Below, in pieces: positions 1 to 11,441 of a DNA stretch of 64,000 nt. Location of the stretch: NCBI GenBank assembly GCA_013365365.1, contig JABVXU010000290.1, positions 1 to 64,000 of the forward strand, given 5' to 3'. The notes below the pieces were generated by a model. It worked only from the letters and a program-made list of their open reading frames with translations. It had not been told where the DNA came from and ran no database searches. Within the stretch, counting starts at the first letter, position 1. Each line of letters opens with the position of its first letter. This DNA comes from Cruorifilaria tuberocauda. Its lineage: Eukaryota; Nematoda; Chromadorea; Rhabditida; Onchocercidae. The translations under genes and the position numbers were made by a program.

Positions 1-740
1 AGTTTATTCTAGGAAATGATAGATGAATGGCTAGCGGGTAATGCATGCTTTAGAACCGACCCATTTCAGCAGCATTTCAGCTTTCCAAATGTCACTAAAT
101 ATGCGACTGAGAGACTCAAAAAAAAGAAAGAGAAAAAAAGGAAAATACTTTAACTTAATAAAATGAGCAAACCTTTCCTTTTTTTTAAAATATTATTCAG
201 AGCGAATAAGCTTACTTATGGAATGCTAACTGCTTTTCTCAAGAATTATCACAAAGTTTGATTCAATATCATTGCTAATCAATACTTTACATTTCTAGTT
301 TCTTTTTTTTATTGATAAAATTTTTTAATTTTTAAAATTTAATTTTGATAAATTGAAAATTAGTTTTGATTAATTGAAATATTATGAGAAATTAATGACA
401 AGTGATAAAAAAAATGATGAAAATTTGATAAGTATTACTGTAGTTCAGTGTGAAATTTTATCAATAAATTATCACTATCATTATCAGTTTAGAAATATAT
501 TTTGAGAAAATTATTGAAAATTTTGAGAAAAATCGCACACTTACAAAAAGTTTTCTGATTGATGAATGGTTAAAATTTTTTCTTTTTTTTATTATTTATA
601 ATAATTCATTTTAAAATTTATCTTGGATGAAATTGATAAAAAATTTTAAACCGAAACCTACAGAAAATAGTGGTGAAATTTTAAAATTAAATAAAATTTG
701 AAAAGTGAAACCATTTTTATTATTATCTAAAATATCTCTT

Positions 741-813
741 CACCTGTGCACATGTATGCATGTGCACGCATGCATGCATGTGCGTGCATTTCTGCATGCA
801 TATATGTGCGTGG
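741..813. repeat. alternating purine-pyrimidine TGCATG/TGTGCG tract
   Basis: About 70 bp of nearly strict purine-pyrimidine alternation built from TGCATG, GTGCACG and TGTGCGTG words. It generates spurious Cys/His/Met-rich frames on both strands. Such tracts can adopt Z-DNA. No coding role is supported. Confidence 0.7.
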
Positions 814-1140
814 TATGTCTGCATAGATGTGTGTGTCTGTTGAAAAAAGATGGAAAGATGGAAGAAAAGATTGAAGTAGAAGAGGAGAGAAATTTGAGAG
901 ATGCAAAATCTCTCCTATAAAATTAGAAGAGAAGAGGAAGAAAAAGAAAAGAAGATTGCCCAATCGCATCTTATTCTCTCACCTTCTCCTCCTCCTTTTC
1001 CTTCCTCTCTTCTCTTCTTCTTTCTCCTTTCTTGCATTGGTATACATCATGCACAGGCTAACAGTTCAGCTTATCCCACAGATTTATGCACTCTCCTCCT
1101 CTCTCTCACGCCCGCTTAATCATGTATTCAGCTAAATGGG

Positions 1141-1204
1141 TCACACACACGCACACACGCACGAACACGCACACGCAAACGCAAACGCGTACGCACACGC
1201 ACAT
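1141..1204. repeat. degenerate (CA/CG)n microsatellite
   Basis: A run of CACACG, CACGAACACG and CACGCAAACG words, mostly alternating purine-pyrimidine, interrupted by A insertions. The open frames here read as Thr-His or Val-Cys runs and are repeat artefacts. Confidence 0.8.
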
Positions 1205-1608
1205 GAAACGCTTACTTTTTTTGATCACGCAAAAAAAAGAATTCCTCTTTTTTAAATTTCCCGGGAGTATGAAGTGGAATGAATACTTCCGGGAAATAAA
1301 TTTTCCATTTCTTTTCTTGAAATCATCAATAAAAGCGAACGTATATATATATAATTTTTTTTTTTCTTGATAACATTCTTCTTCCTCTCTCTCTCTCATT
1401 TTCCCGTTGCGCCGCTTTTGTCTCTTCCCGAGGGATTCCTACTCATATATTGTGATAAACATATTGCTCCTATGCAATGTTCCAAAACGAATAAATGAAA
1501 CGCATGCAATCTTCCTAGCAAGAAGTAAAATGAAAAAAAAAAAACAAAATTATGAAAATACTAATTTGAAATTAAGAAATTTCAAAAATATACCAGAAAG
1601 TGAGAAAA

Positions 1609-1935
1609 AGCAGCAGGGATTCTCGGGATGAGAGAAGAGATTTTCGGAATACAGTGGAAGAGAAGAAATTCTCGGGATGAAAGAGAAGGGAAAAGATTTC
1701 CGGGGAGCAGCAGGAATTCTCCAGATGAAAGAAGAGAGAAAAGATTTCCGAAATGAACAGAGCAATAAGGATTCTCAGGATCAAAAAGGAGAGGAGAGAA
1801 GAGATTTCTGAAATGGAAGATGGCAGCAGGGATTCTCGGGATGAGAGAGGAGAGAGGAGGTTTTCAGGACAGAGTGGAAGAGAAGAAATTCTCGGGATGA
1901 AATGGAAAAGCAGAGATTTACGAGGTGGAAGAAGA
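1609..1935. repeat. purine-rich minisatellite, about six units of 50-60 bp
   Basis: Each unit carries a variant of GATTCTCGGGATGA followed by a GA-rich stretch and a GATTTCCGG-like end. Units start near 1609, 1659, 1708, 1759, 1816 and 1876. Units 1 and 5 resemble each other, as do 2 and 6, so a higher-order period of about four units is likely. A 130-codon minus-strand frame through it is a Ser/Leu/Pro-rich repeat product and is not called as a gene. A sentence-like AAATATACCAGAAA motif occurs before (about 1588) and after (about 2064) the array. Confidence 0.75.
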
Positions 1936-2340
1936 AAGGTTATGCTAGCCGGAAATGATGCCAATTAGTGATTATAATTATAAATGTTTGCATGTATTTA
2001 TGAATTTGAGAGGAAGCTAAAATTTGTTTGAAATGGAGAAATTTCAAAGAAAAAACAAAAAAATATACCAGAAAATGAAACTTATCCAATTCATATATTT
2101 ATGAATTTGAAAGATAAAAATTACGATAAACGATTGAAATGGATGAATTATTATTAATTACGGTAAAAAAAAATTTTCAATCTGTAAAAATTAGCAAAAT
2201 AGAGTTTTAATTTAATATTTCAAATAAAATTAAATGGATATTAATAGAAGTGAGAATTTCAGTGCTATTTACATATAATTTTTCTTATATTAGATTATAT
2301 ATATAATATTTTTTAACCAAAATAAATATCTTTAATATTT

Positions 2341-2420
2341 ATTTAAAACAATTACCTGTAATTAATGTATTTAAAACAACTACCTGTAATTAATGTATTT
2401 GAAACAATTACCTGTAACTA
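2341..2420. repeat. 30-bp tandem repeat, three copies
   Basis: Three consecutive copies of a unit containing AAACAATTACCTGTAATTAA, diverging slightly (ACAACT in the second, GTAACT in the third). No gene overlaps it. Confidence 0.75.
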
Positions 2421-3274
2421 AATATAATTCGTTAAAATTAAAAACTCTTATCGAATAGTTTCAGTGATTTTTTCTCTTCTCCTGGAAATTTTCGTCAATT
2501 ACTATTAAGCTTTATGGGAGTTAATAACATTTTATTGGAACCAATAAAACAGTTTATCATTTTTTTTGAAATATGATAATAACTAATTATAAATCAATCT
2601 TTTCTTTTTTTTCCATGAATTTTAATCTAATTCAATTATTAACAAGTATTTAAAAAAATGGATAATGTATATATATATATATATTGGAACGATTAAATAA
2701 TCAATAAATTTCATCTATGATCAATTATTATTGTTGATTATTATAATTTAATAAAAATTTTTAAAATCAACTTCTTTATTAAGTTAATATATTAAGATAT
2801 TAGGAATATTGAATTATTAAATAATTAATTCAGAATACTTGATTAATTAATTAAGACTATTAAGAATATTTAATAATTAACTATGCGAAATATATGTCAA
2901 AAAAGAAATATAAAAAACAAATTAAGAATTTAACTTTAAACTTTTTTTTGCAGCAAGTAATTTTGAAACATTTGAAACTTTTTACTTTGTTAAAAATATA
3001 CAAAAACAAAAAAAAAAAACTTTTTTCTTAATAAATTAGACCAAACATTAATTAGATTAACTTCCACCTTTGACCTTTTAAACTCAAACATGTCTAATTC
3101 AGTTTGGAAAGAAAAAAAAACTTTTGAAAACTTAAATTTTTGCCTTGTCTTATACAGCATAACTTTCTTCCCTTCTAAATATATTAATTTATATTAAGTA
3201 TAGCTTTCAACAATTAAAGTACAGGGAGTAACCAAACAATCTGTGTTGATAAAAATGAATTGAGAACGGAGAGC

Positions 3275-3314
3275 GGGGGATACAGGAAACGGGATGGGCG
3301 GGGGAGAGAAGGGG
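3275..3314 (+). other. G-quadruplex-forming motif
   Basis: Five G runs (3275-3279, 3291-3293, 3296-3298, 3300-3304, 3311-3314). The last four fit the canonical rule of G3 or longer runs with loops of 2, 1 and 6 bases. This is a sharp G-rich island in DNA that is otherwise over 70 percent A+T. No gene start is recognisable beside it. Confidence 0.6.
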
Positions 3315-4167
3315 AAAAAAAAAGGAGATAAACGGGGAGGCATTTTGTGAACAAAAGAATCCCCGGAGTATTCACAAAAATTTTATCCAGCCAAATAAAT
3401 CATAAAGGTTTTTTTTTCAGCTATTTCTAATTCTGAATTTCTTCCAGCCTAATATGATCAAGCCTCAGACTACTTCTCGATTCATACTTATCTTTCAGTT
3501 TCAGCTGCTCATATACTTTTTTTTTAATTTTCCTTTTATTACAATACATACACAAAAAAACAAACAAACAAACAAACAAACAAAAATAAAAATGGGAATT
3601 CGATCTGATTTATTTTTCCATTTGAAGCAAAAAAAAAAGTCAATTCAAATTTATCTTAATGTAATAGATAAGTTTCTCTTTTCATTTCGTTTAAATAAAT
3701 AAATTTATGATAACTCATGAATTATTAATTTATTCAGTTTCTTAATTAATTATGACAACAATTAAGGAAAATATAGATGTATTGGTAATTAAATTACATA
3801 ATCGTTAATAAATTAGCTATATATGAAGATAGAAGGAAATGAAATTTAAAGAAATTAAAATTGAAAATTCAAAAGAATATTTAAAGGTTATAATTTGATA
3901 AGTGATAAGGGGAAATGATAACAAACTATATGCATTCAATAAATTTGCTAATTATAAAAGAGCAAATAGAAAATTATTAATAAAATTGGAAAGTTACAAA
4001 TGAAAAGGTAAATAGAGAAAAGGTTTTCAAGCAATTATAATATTGCAATATAAATAAAGTTAGGTATTTATTACAATCAATCATTTTTTTTCTACTTATT
4101 AAATTAATATTAAACTTATAGCTACGCAAAATGATACTGTTTAAATTTTTAAAAAAGAAAAAAATAG

Positions 4168-4262
4168 TATGATAAGATAAAATAAGATAAGATTTACAAA
4201 CTATAAAATGATAATGTTTTTCTGATAAAGTGATAAAATGTACTGATAAAATATTATCAAAT
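4168..4262. promoter_or_regulatory. homotypic cluster of TGATAA (GATA-factor-type) sites
   Basis: Within 95 bp the + strand carries TGATAAG, further GATAA words, TGATAAT, two TGATAAA near 4222-4236, another TGATAAA near 4243, and a TTATCA on the opposite strand near 4254. TGATAA is the preferred core of nematode gut GATA factors such as ELT-2. Whether this is an enhancer or a by-product of AT-rich low complexity cannot be decided from sequence alone. Confidence 0.35.
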
Positions 4263-4755
4263 CTTATACCAATGGATGTAATCATATAGCACTTACATGT
4301 AAAGTAATTTTTGAATTAGCTAATTGCTTGATTAACTAATTGAGCAGCTAACTGCTTAATTTAAAAGTTTAAAAAAAAAGGTGATAAAACAAAAAGAACA
4401 ACCTATTTAACATTTTCTTAGTTTCATTTCAATATGCAGTTCAATTAATAACCAAAAAAAAAGAAATCTTATCATTTTACGAAAAATAATTATCAGTTAT
4501 ATAAAAATTTAACATAATAATCCTTTTATTGATTGATAAAATTTAATTTTTGAAAGTATTTATAAGTTTGAAAGTATTTATAATTCGATCGATATATTGA
4601 TTAAATTTATTATTGCATTTATGATTACACATTACTTTTTTTTTCTTCCAATAAAATAATCATAACGATGCTAATAAAGAAATGAAAGGAAATATTAGAT
4701 AGAATTTTTAAATTGATATTTCATAGTATAATTTAGCTACTATAATTTAACTTTA

Positions 4756-4852
4756 TTAACTTTAACTAATTTTAATTATTTATTGAATTAATTTTAACTA
4801 ATTTTAATTTATTTACTGAATTAACTTTGACTAATTTTAATTATTTATCAAA
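4756..4852. repeat. 32-bp AT-rich tandem repeat, three copies
   Basis: Three units of the form TTAACTTTAACTAATTTTAA plus TTATTTATTGAA, differing by single substitutions and one inserted T. Purely AT-rich; no coding potential. Confidence 0.7.
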
Positions 4853-6264
4853 TAATTTTTAACAATTCTGTTAAAATAAATAATGAATATCTGAGGAAAA
4901 CAAAAATGAAACTGCGGAAACAAATGATTTATGGATTAGCTAGCAAACATCCTTCAATGTTATCATTTTCATACGAAATGCTATATTTTTTAATTTGTTG
5001 AAGAAAAAAAATAAAGATGATCATAACTACTTGTTTACGAATGAAGTTTTTGATGTTAAATGGAGTGATATGATAAGAATGAAGTGATATGATAAAACAT
5101 TCGGAAGGAAGCGCAAAAATATCAAGCGCAAATTATCAACACTCTTTCATTTTATTAAATTATTACTGATCTTAATAGATTAACAATTCTTTTTAATTAC
5201 TTAAAATTTGTCGAATAAGAAAACGTCAAGAAAGAGCAAAAAGAAGAAATAAAATGTCTAAGATTTTTATTTTTAAAAATTAATATTACCATTATTTTTT
5301 CTTCTAATAAGTAAAGTAAAACGGTTCTAAAAAGTTTGAAAATGAATTTCGTTTCAATTATTTAATAAGTAATGAATTAACTTTAAGTAATTTTAATTAT
5401 TTATGAAAATTAATACTTCAAAAAGGTAACATTGTTTTGCAATCATAAATGATAATTTTCTGATATTCAAAGTTTTATTAATAATACTGATAACAATAAT
5501 GATAAAAATATCATTAGTAACAATTAAAACGAACCTAATCTTCCTAAATAAAACTTTAAAAATTTTAGCATGTTAAAGAATTTATTTGATAAAAACGCAC
5601 GGCTTTTTCTGGAATTTTTAAAACAATAATGCAAATTTCACTGTCTCCTAAAATGATCAATTGTTGGCTAGCAATAATTTAAAATGCTAACTACTTTTAA
5701 ATTTCGTATAATAAATAATAAATAAAGTAATTATAACTTTTTACGAATAATTATAAAGTGCCCAAGGGCAAAATCTGCAAATTAAATTCCCATCTTATAT
5801 CATTCACAGCATACTTCACTGATAACAAAAAAGAGGAGAAAAAAAAAATGAATTGAGTTAAATCTAAAAAATGAATGATATCTTTTTCATGGATAGAACT
5901 TATATTTCATTTCCTTCGAACTAATTAAATTACTTAAATATAATAGTAGTAATAATAATATTTGTTATTTAAAAACAAATAATATTTTTAACTAAAAAAA
6001 AATTCAAAAATTTGTTTTTAAGCGATATTATCTTTTAAACTTTTAAACTACCTGTCATATTTTTTATTAAATTTGATAAAATTCCACTCTTCTAATAATT
6101 AAATATGAATGAATGAAACGATGATTAATGAATGAAAGAAATGTTTGAGAGTTAATTACAGGTGAAAAGATAATTAGTGAAAAATGATTTATCATTTTAT
6201 ATAAAAATTAATTAAAAAAACGAGTAGTGGGGAGGGGGAGGAAAAAAAGAAGAATTGCTTGTTG

Positions 6265-6294
6265 ATGAAAATAAGCTTTAAAGCTTATTTTCAT
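6265..6294. repeat. 30-bp perfect palindrome
   Basis: The left arm ATGAAAATAAGCTTT is followed directly by its exact reverse complement AAAGCTTATTTTCAT. It has no spacer, so it is a cruciform-prone site. No gene is adjacent. Confidence 0.9.
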
Positions 6295-7261
6295 TTCTTC
6301 CTATTCATTTTCTTCTTTTTTCTTGTTCAAGAATGGAAAGTAAATGAATGGAATGGGAAGCTTAACACAAAACAGTTTAAATGAAAATGAACCAAACGAA
6401 TAGATTATTTTTAAATGAATGAAAATTGTGATATTGAATTGAACGAATGGAATGATAACGACGAGGATTGATAACGAGATAATCACATATGAAATAGACA
6501 TTTGTAAAGTTTCTTTTTTTTTTTTAAATTAAAATTAAAAGATAATTCTTTCGTAAATATATCACATACACTAATTCTTATCACTTCGCTACAATAATTT
6601 ATTTTCTCTGTCAAATAATGATATATGAGTATTAGATATGTAGTATTAAATGATATCATCAGTATTTAAAAATATGATATTATCACTTTTCAAAAATGAT
6701 AACACATATTATATTCCTAAATATTTAATTTATCCACTGAAAGTAGACAGTATCTCATTTATTAACAGTAATTGATATACTGATAAAGTAATTGATAAAT
6801 GGAAGAGTGCTCGCTCGATTTCTATTATTCAACCTAATTATTCATCCTTTTTATCATTCTAAAGTTCAAAGGTCATTTCATTGTAATTATTCCTTGAAAG
6901 AGAAAAAAATACTGTAAATTATAAGAGTGTAAAAAATTCTACAAATGAAAAAAAAATTAAATGATCCAACGAAGTTCAAGAAAAAAAAAAAGAATATGCT
7001 CTTAAAATAGGTGCAAAGTTCAAGTAAAGTTTAAGTTCAAGTATATCAAGTATATATCAGTATCTTTTTTTTGCTATACCTAATAATAAAACTTTTTCCA
7101 TTAATTTTGAAATAAATATAAAATTTACAAATTTAATCTTTTTATAATAATAAAATTTCATTTCATTTCTTTCTGCTTGAAAATAAATAAAATACAAAAA
7201 TATGCAAATACTGTTAAACTGATCACTATCTATGTTTTTCTCACAAAAAAAAAAGTCTTCC

Positions 7262-7270
7262 AAGAGAATA

Positions 7271-7304
<34 letters not shown>

Positions 7305-7356
7305 AGGAAGAGAGAGAGGGAGGGAGGGAGAGGGAAAGAGAGAGAGAGAGAGCGAG
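7262..7356. repeat. (GA)n/(GGGA)n purine tract
   Basis: About 95 bp of GAGAGA, GGGAGGGA and AGAGAGA words on the + strand. It accounts for Arg/Glu-rich + frames and Ser/Leu-rich - frames, which are not genes. Confidence 0.9.
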
Positions 7357-7600
7357 GAATGAGAAAAGAAGATTTGAAAGAGAGATAGATTATACGTGGA
7401 TAATTTTTGCGCTCGGCGCTAATGAATGAAGGAAATGAAAAGAAAGATGATTCATTCATTCATTTAAATCTTTTTGCAAAAAGAAAAACGATAAAAGGAT
7501 ATATCCGGATGATGTCGTTCCAGGATAAGCATAAGCATATAAGATTATTTATCATTGAAGTTAAGTAAGTAAGCAAGCATCGAAATATTTTTCTAAAAAG

Positions 7601-7668
7601 TATATGTGAGTGTGTGTATGTATGTATGTATGCATGCATGCATGCATGCATGTATGTATATGTATGTT
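7601..7668. repeat. (TGTA)n(TGCA)n(TGTA)n compound microsatellite
   Basis: A GTGTGTATG lead passes into TGTA repeats, then five TGCA repeats, then TGTA repeats again. The tract alternates purine and pyrimidine throughout. Confidence 0.9.
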
Positions 7669-7779
7669 ATAAAAGTTTTCAAATGGAACGAAAAGTTTTA
7701 GCCTAAAAAGAAAAATAATAGACAAAATGAAAAACGATAACTTTAGCATATAGCAATTTGAAAAAGGCTATAAAAGGAT

Positions 7780-7782
<3 letters not shown>

Positions 7783-7825
<43 letters not shown>
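7783..7825. repeat. (GA)n microsatellite
   Basis: An uninterrupted run of about 21 GA dinucleotides. Likely polymorphic in length. Confidence 0.95.
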
Positions 7826-7828
<3 letters not shown>

Positions 7829-8131
7829 AGGCCTTATTTTAGCTAACATCTATTGAATGTCGTCTTCCTTCATTTTCAAAATACCTTCCATCTACATTCA
7901 TTTAACTTTGTCTAACATTTTCTATCATCTAATTTCATTCTCTCTCTTTTCTCCTTCTCCCTCTCTCTTCTTCTTGCTTTATTTTTTTTGCTTCCCTTCA
8001 TTTATCCCAAGTTAAGTATTCTTTAACGGCCTCACTCATCTTTTCCCTTTTTCATTAAAAATCCATTTCAAACCAATTTCAGGCCATCTATGTCATCCAG
8101 TCTGAAAATGCGTATTTGCACATACCACCAC

Positions 8132-8156
8132 CACTCCTCCTCCTCCTCCTCCTCCT
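8132..8156. repeat. (CTC)n trinucleotide run
   Basis: CCA repeats pass into about eight CTC/TCC units. No frame through it can be supported as coding. Confidence 0.85.
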
Positions 8157-8322
8157 GGTGATTGAAGAAGCTTTTTAGCTTAAGCTCAATTTCCACTTCT
8201 ACCATTTCATCATATACCTCTTTACATACACACACACACACATACATGCATACATACTTTTTCTAACTTTTAGTAAGCTTATTGAAATAGAGTATAAATT
8301 TCTGCGCTATCTTTGTTTTATC

Positions 8323-8323
8323 A

Positions 8324-8354
<31 letters not shown>
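8323..8354. repeat. (CT)n microsatellite
   Basis: A CT dinucleotide run with one TTT interruption. Confidence 0.9.
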
Positions 8355-8529
8355 TATCTTCTCCATCATTATCATTAATTTTATTATCAATTATCATTAA
8401 AGATTATTTGCATAATTAACTGTCAATTAAGCATTTTGAAAAAAAAAAATGCAAAAATTTTGTTTAGTAATTTGTTTTTTTTTTGAACTCATTTTGCATC
8501 ATATTTATATAATTTAAATATGTTTAATG

Positions 8530-8533
8530 AGGG

Positions 8534-8564
<31 letters not shown>

Positions 8565-8589
8565 GAGGGGGAGGGAGGGAGAGAGAGAG
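8530..8589. repeat. (GA)n/(GGGA)n purine tract
   Basis: Sixty bp of GA and GGGA words. Together with the CA-rich array just downstream it creates a spurious 113-codon minus-strand frame. Confidence 0.9.
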
Positions 8590-8681
8590 TGAAAGATTGA
8601 ATCATCATCGAAATATGGTCCATCCTCCTTCTCATTTCCCATGTCTAACATAATTTTAATCATTTTCGTTTTAAATTTAAT

Positions 8682-8801
8682 GCACACATCTGTACATACA
8701 TTCACATACATACATACACACATACATGTGTACATGCACACATACATACACACACATATGCACACATGCACACACATGCACACACATACACACGTACACA
8801 A
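8682..8801. repeat. (CACATA)n/(CATACA)n microsatellite
   Basis: About 120 bp of ACACATACAT, GCACACAT and similar words on the + strand. The reverse strand reads as Cys/Val/Met-rich peptide and is not a gene. Confidence 0.9.
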
Positions 8802-9460
8802 ATAGAAATAGTATGGATAAAATAAAGAGAAGAGATAATTCAAATGAGAAGGCAAAGTAATGTTTTTATTCCCGAATTAAAGCTATTCATTGTTATCGTG
8901 AATTTATCATTTTGTCTATTTCATTTCTAAAATAATTGATCATTTTGCTAATACTTTTCATAGCAATGTTACTTACTTAGAGTTTAGACTTGAAAAGAAT
9001 TTTGAAAAATATTTCAAATGATAAATGATATATAATTAATAAAAGTCATTTTTTTCCTTTTCTTTTTTACAGCTCATTAATTATTTTGTTTTCAAATTGA
9101 TTAATTAGTAAAAATTATATTGGAAATATTATTAAAAAGTTTTATGTAATTATTGATTTATGTAATTAAGTTTATGTAATTAAAAATTTTTAAATGAGTA
9201 ATCTCAGTAAGTTTTTTTTTTTTGAATATAAATAATTATTAATAGATGAAATATTTATTGAATTAAATGGAGAGTTATTAGAGTATAATATATATTATAT
9301 CATTATGAGTAATATTATCAATCATTATCAGTAATATCATTATAGCGGAAGGAATGATTAATTCGAAATATTTATTAGTCAAATTTTGATTGTTTTTTGC
9401 TTGGAGAAAAAAAAATAATTTAAAATAAGCTTTTATGTAATTATTGATTAATCAATAGAG

Positions 9461-9497
9461 CAAATATTTAAATGACCATTGGTCATTTAAATATTTG
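9461..9497. repeat. 37-bp near-perfect palindrome
   Basis: An 18-base arm (CAAATATTTAAATGACCA) is followed by one T and then its exact reverse complement. The pairing is perfect over 18 bp with a one-base centre. It lies in gene-poor DNA and could extrude as a cruciform. Confidence 0.9.
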
Positions 9498-11441
9498 TTG
9501 TGAATTATTCACTTCATGATTTCTCCATGGAATGTATTATGCAAATGAATTGATTAATTTATATACTTGTACTTAGTTTTTTTTTTTTGTTAATTTGCAT
9601 ATATTAAAAAAGACAGAGAAGAAATTTTCTTTGAGATTATTCCTGATGTTTTTATAAGGTAGCAAAATAATTTTACAAAAATTAACGGATGAAAACAAAT
9701 TCTTAGTGGATAAGATATAGGCGATAGTTGAGGATGAGAGTAAGGGCGCTAATGGTAAATGATATATGGGCGGTAATGGGGAGTAAGATGCACAGTAATT
9801 GAGGGTGGGGTAGAGGTAGTATTGTAGAAACTGATTGCGTTTACAAGTGAGAGTTATACGGAGTTCGTATATTAGCTGAAATTGAAGTAGGACAAGATGC
9901 TTGGCTGTGTATGTTTAAACCTGAAATTACAACTGTATATTGTAACTTAGCATTTGAAAACAGTAATATCGAAAGATATCTAATTTCTAATTAATCATTG
10001 CAGTTATTGACTTATCGAAAAGAAAAATCAATCGATATGGTATTTTTCGAAGCGATAACAAATTATAATTCATTATATTGATAACAATTATTATAAAGAG
10101 GATGGGAAGATATTTCGTCAAATGACGAAAATTCGAAGAGGCATGGAAAAGCTAGTGAAATATCTTCCAGTTCTTAATTTCTCCCATTCTTCCGGTTTTC
10201 AATTTTCCCTTCTATACAAAAGCTAACTGTCTGAAAAGTTAAATTAATCCTTACTCATCATACTTGAATATAATAGAATCAGCCAGAGATTACAATTAAA
10301 AAAAAGATAAATTGCTGAGATGATTTCGAAAGTTTCTTAGGAATTGTCGGATTGAACGTTCGGTTGTTCAAAAATTTTTAAATATCCGAAATTACCGCTC
10401 GTTACACTAAATTCACTATTTCATCATGCAAAACATCTAACTTTTCTATTAAAAATAAACAAGTTTAAGTTCTTGTAATCTCAGGTTTATTTCAGATAAG
10501 CCTTTGAAATTAATGAAATCGATTGATAAGCTTATATGGGATTTTCCTGCCTGTTTTGAAGAATTCTTGGTAATATTAGTCATTCTTCTTTTCTATATTG
10601 AAATTACAAATATTCAAATATATATTAGCTTGCTAGGGTATAAAGTGCAGATCTATTGACGGAGCACTTTTTAAATCTCAGAAGTCGTTAATTTATTTTT
10701 AGTCCCGAATATTTTATTAATGATTTTTAAACTAAACTGGTACATTACAAGTTTGCAGTAGAAAATTTGAAAATTGGGTAGAGAGAAATCTAAATAGGTG
10801 AAACTGGCATACTTGTATTGTTTCTATCCTAACGCTTGAATTTCAATTTCTTATATAAACAAATATTGACATTTGAGCTATGGTTTTTTACTATTTGAAA
10901 AAAAATCTATTTCTATTTCCTTCAGAAATGTTGCAGACTATTGATTGTTATTCTTTGAATTAAAGGTAAACATATCCAGAAAACAAACTCTCTTAAAAAA
11001 AAGATGCAAAATTGAGAGCGTTAACTAATCTTTCCGTGATTCATTCCTAATTGTAACAAGTTTTGCAAAGTTAATTCTGTTCAGAAATTCAAACATGATA
11101 TATTCATTTTTTAATCACATACAACAGCATTCAAAACTGACAAAGTTAAAACATACAAAACCAATGAGATCATATGTCGAGATTTATATAGCAATATATA
11201 GGAGATTCAGAATGTGATTTTTTAATTAGCAGTGAGCCTAACATTAATGAGCAAGTTTCTGGCAGACTGAAAGAAGTTATAAACTTTTATCCTTCCGCTA
11301 TAAAAGCTGGAGAAAATCTGGAATTTTATCGTGTCCAGATAAGAAATTACATGAAAAGCTGATTATAGAGGTCACGAATTAAATGAAAATCGCGATTGTG
11401 GAACGATTTCATTTTGTATTTGCCTTTATTAATTTTCGACA

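Larger units (their letters stand above)
1..11441. other. gene-poor AT-rich flank
   Basis: No convincing gene is visible on either strand. Open frames here are short and come from low-complexity DNA. The stretch holds purine and CA microsatellites, a six-unit minisatellite, two shorter tandem repeats, two long perfect palindromes, a G-quadruplex motif and very many TGATAA/TTATCA words, each listed separately. From about 9700 the composition becomes less extreme. The final part up to 11441 probably includes the 3' UTR of the minus-strand gene that ends at 11442. It could also be part of a very long intron of a gene lying to the left, which cannot be excluded from this window. Confidence 0.6.

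Noticed and set aside
705..969. Overlapping + and - frames rich in Cys, His and Met
   Set aside because: Both are translations of the TGCATG/TGTGCG alternating tract and adjoining GA-rich DNA.
1572..1964. 130-codon minus-strand open frame
   Set aside because: It runs through the purine-rich minisatellite; the product is a Ser/Leu/Pro repeat that follows the DNA repeat unit, with no domain and no splice context.
7177..7459. Arg/Glu-rich + frames and Ser/Leu-rich - frame
   Set aside because: Translation of a GA/GGGA microsatellite.
8514..8855. 113-codon minus-strand frame rich in Cys and Val
   Set aside because: Composed of the CACATA array and the GA tract; no protein character outside the repeats.
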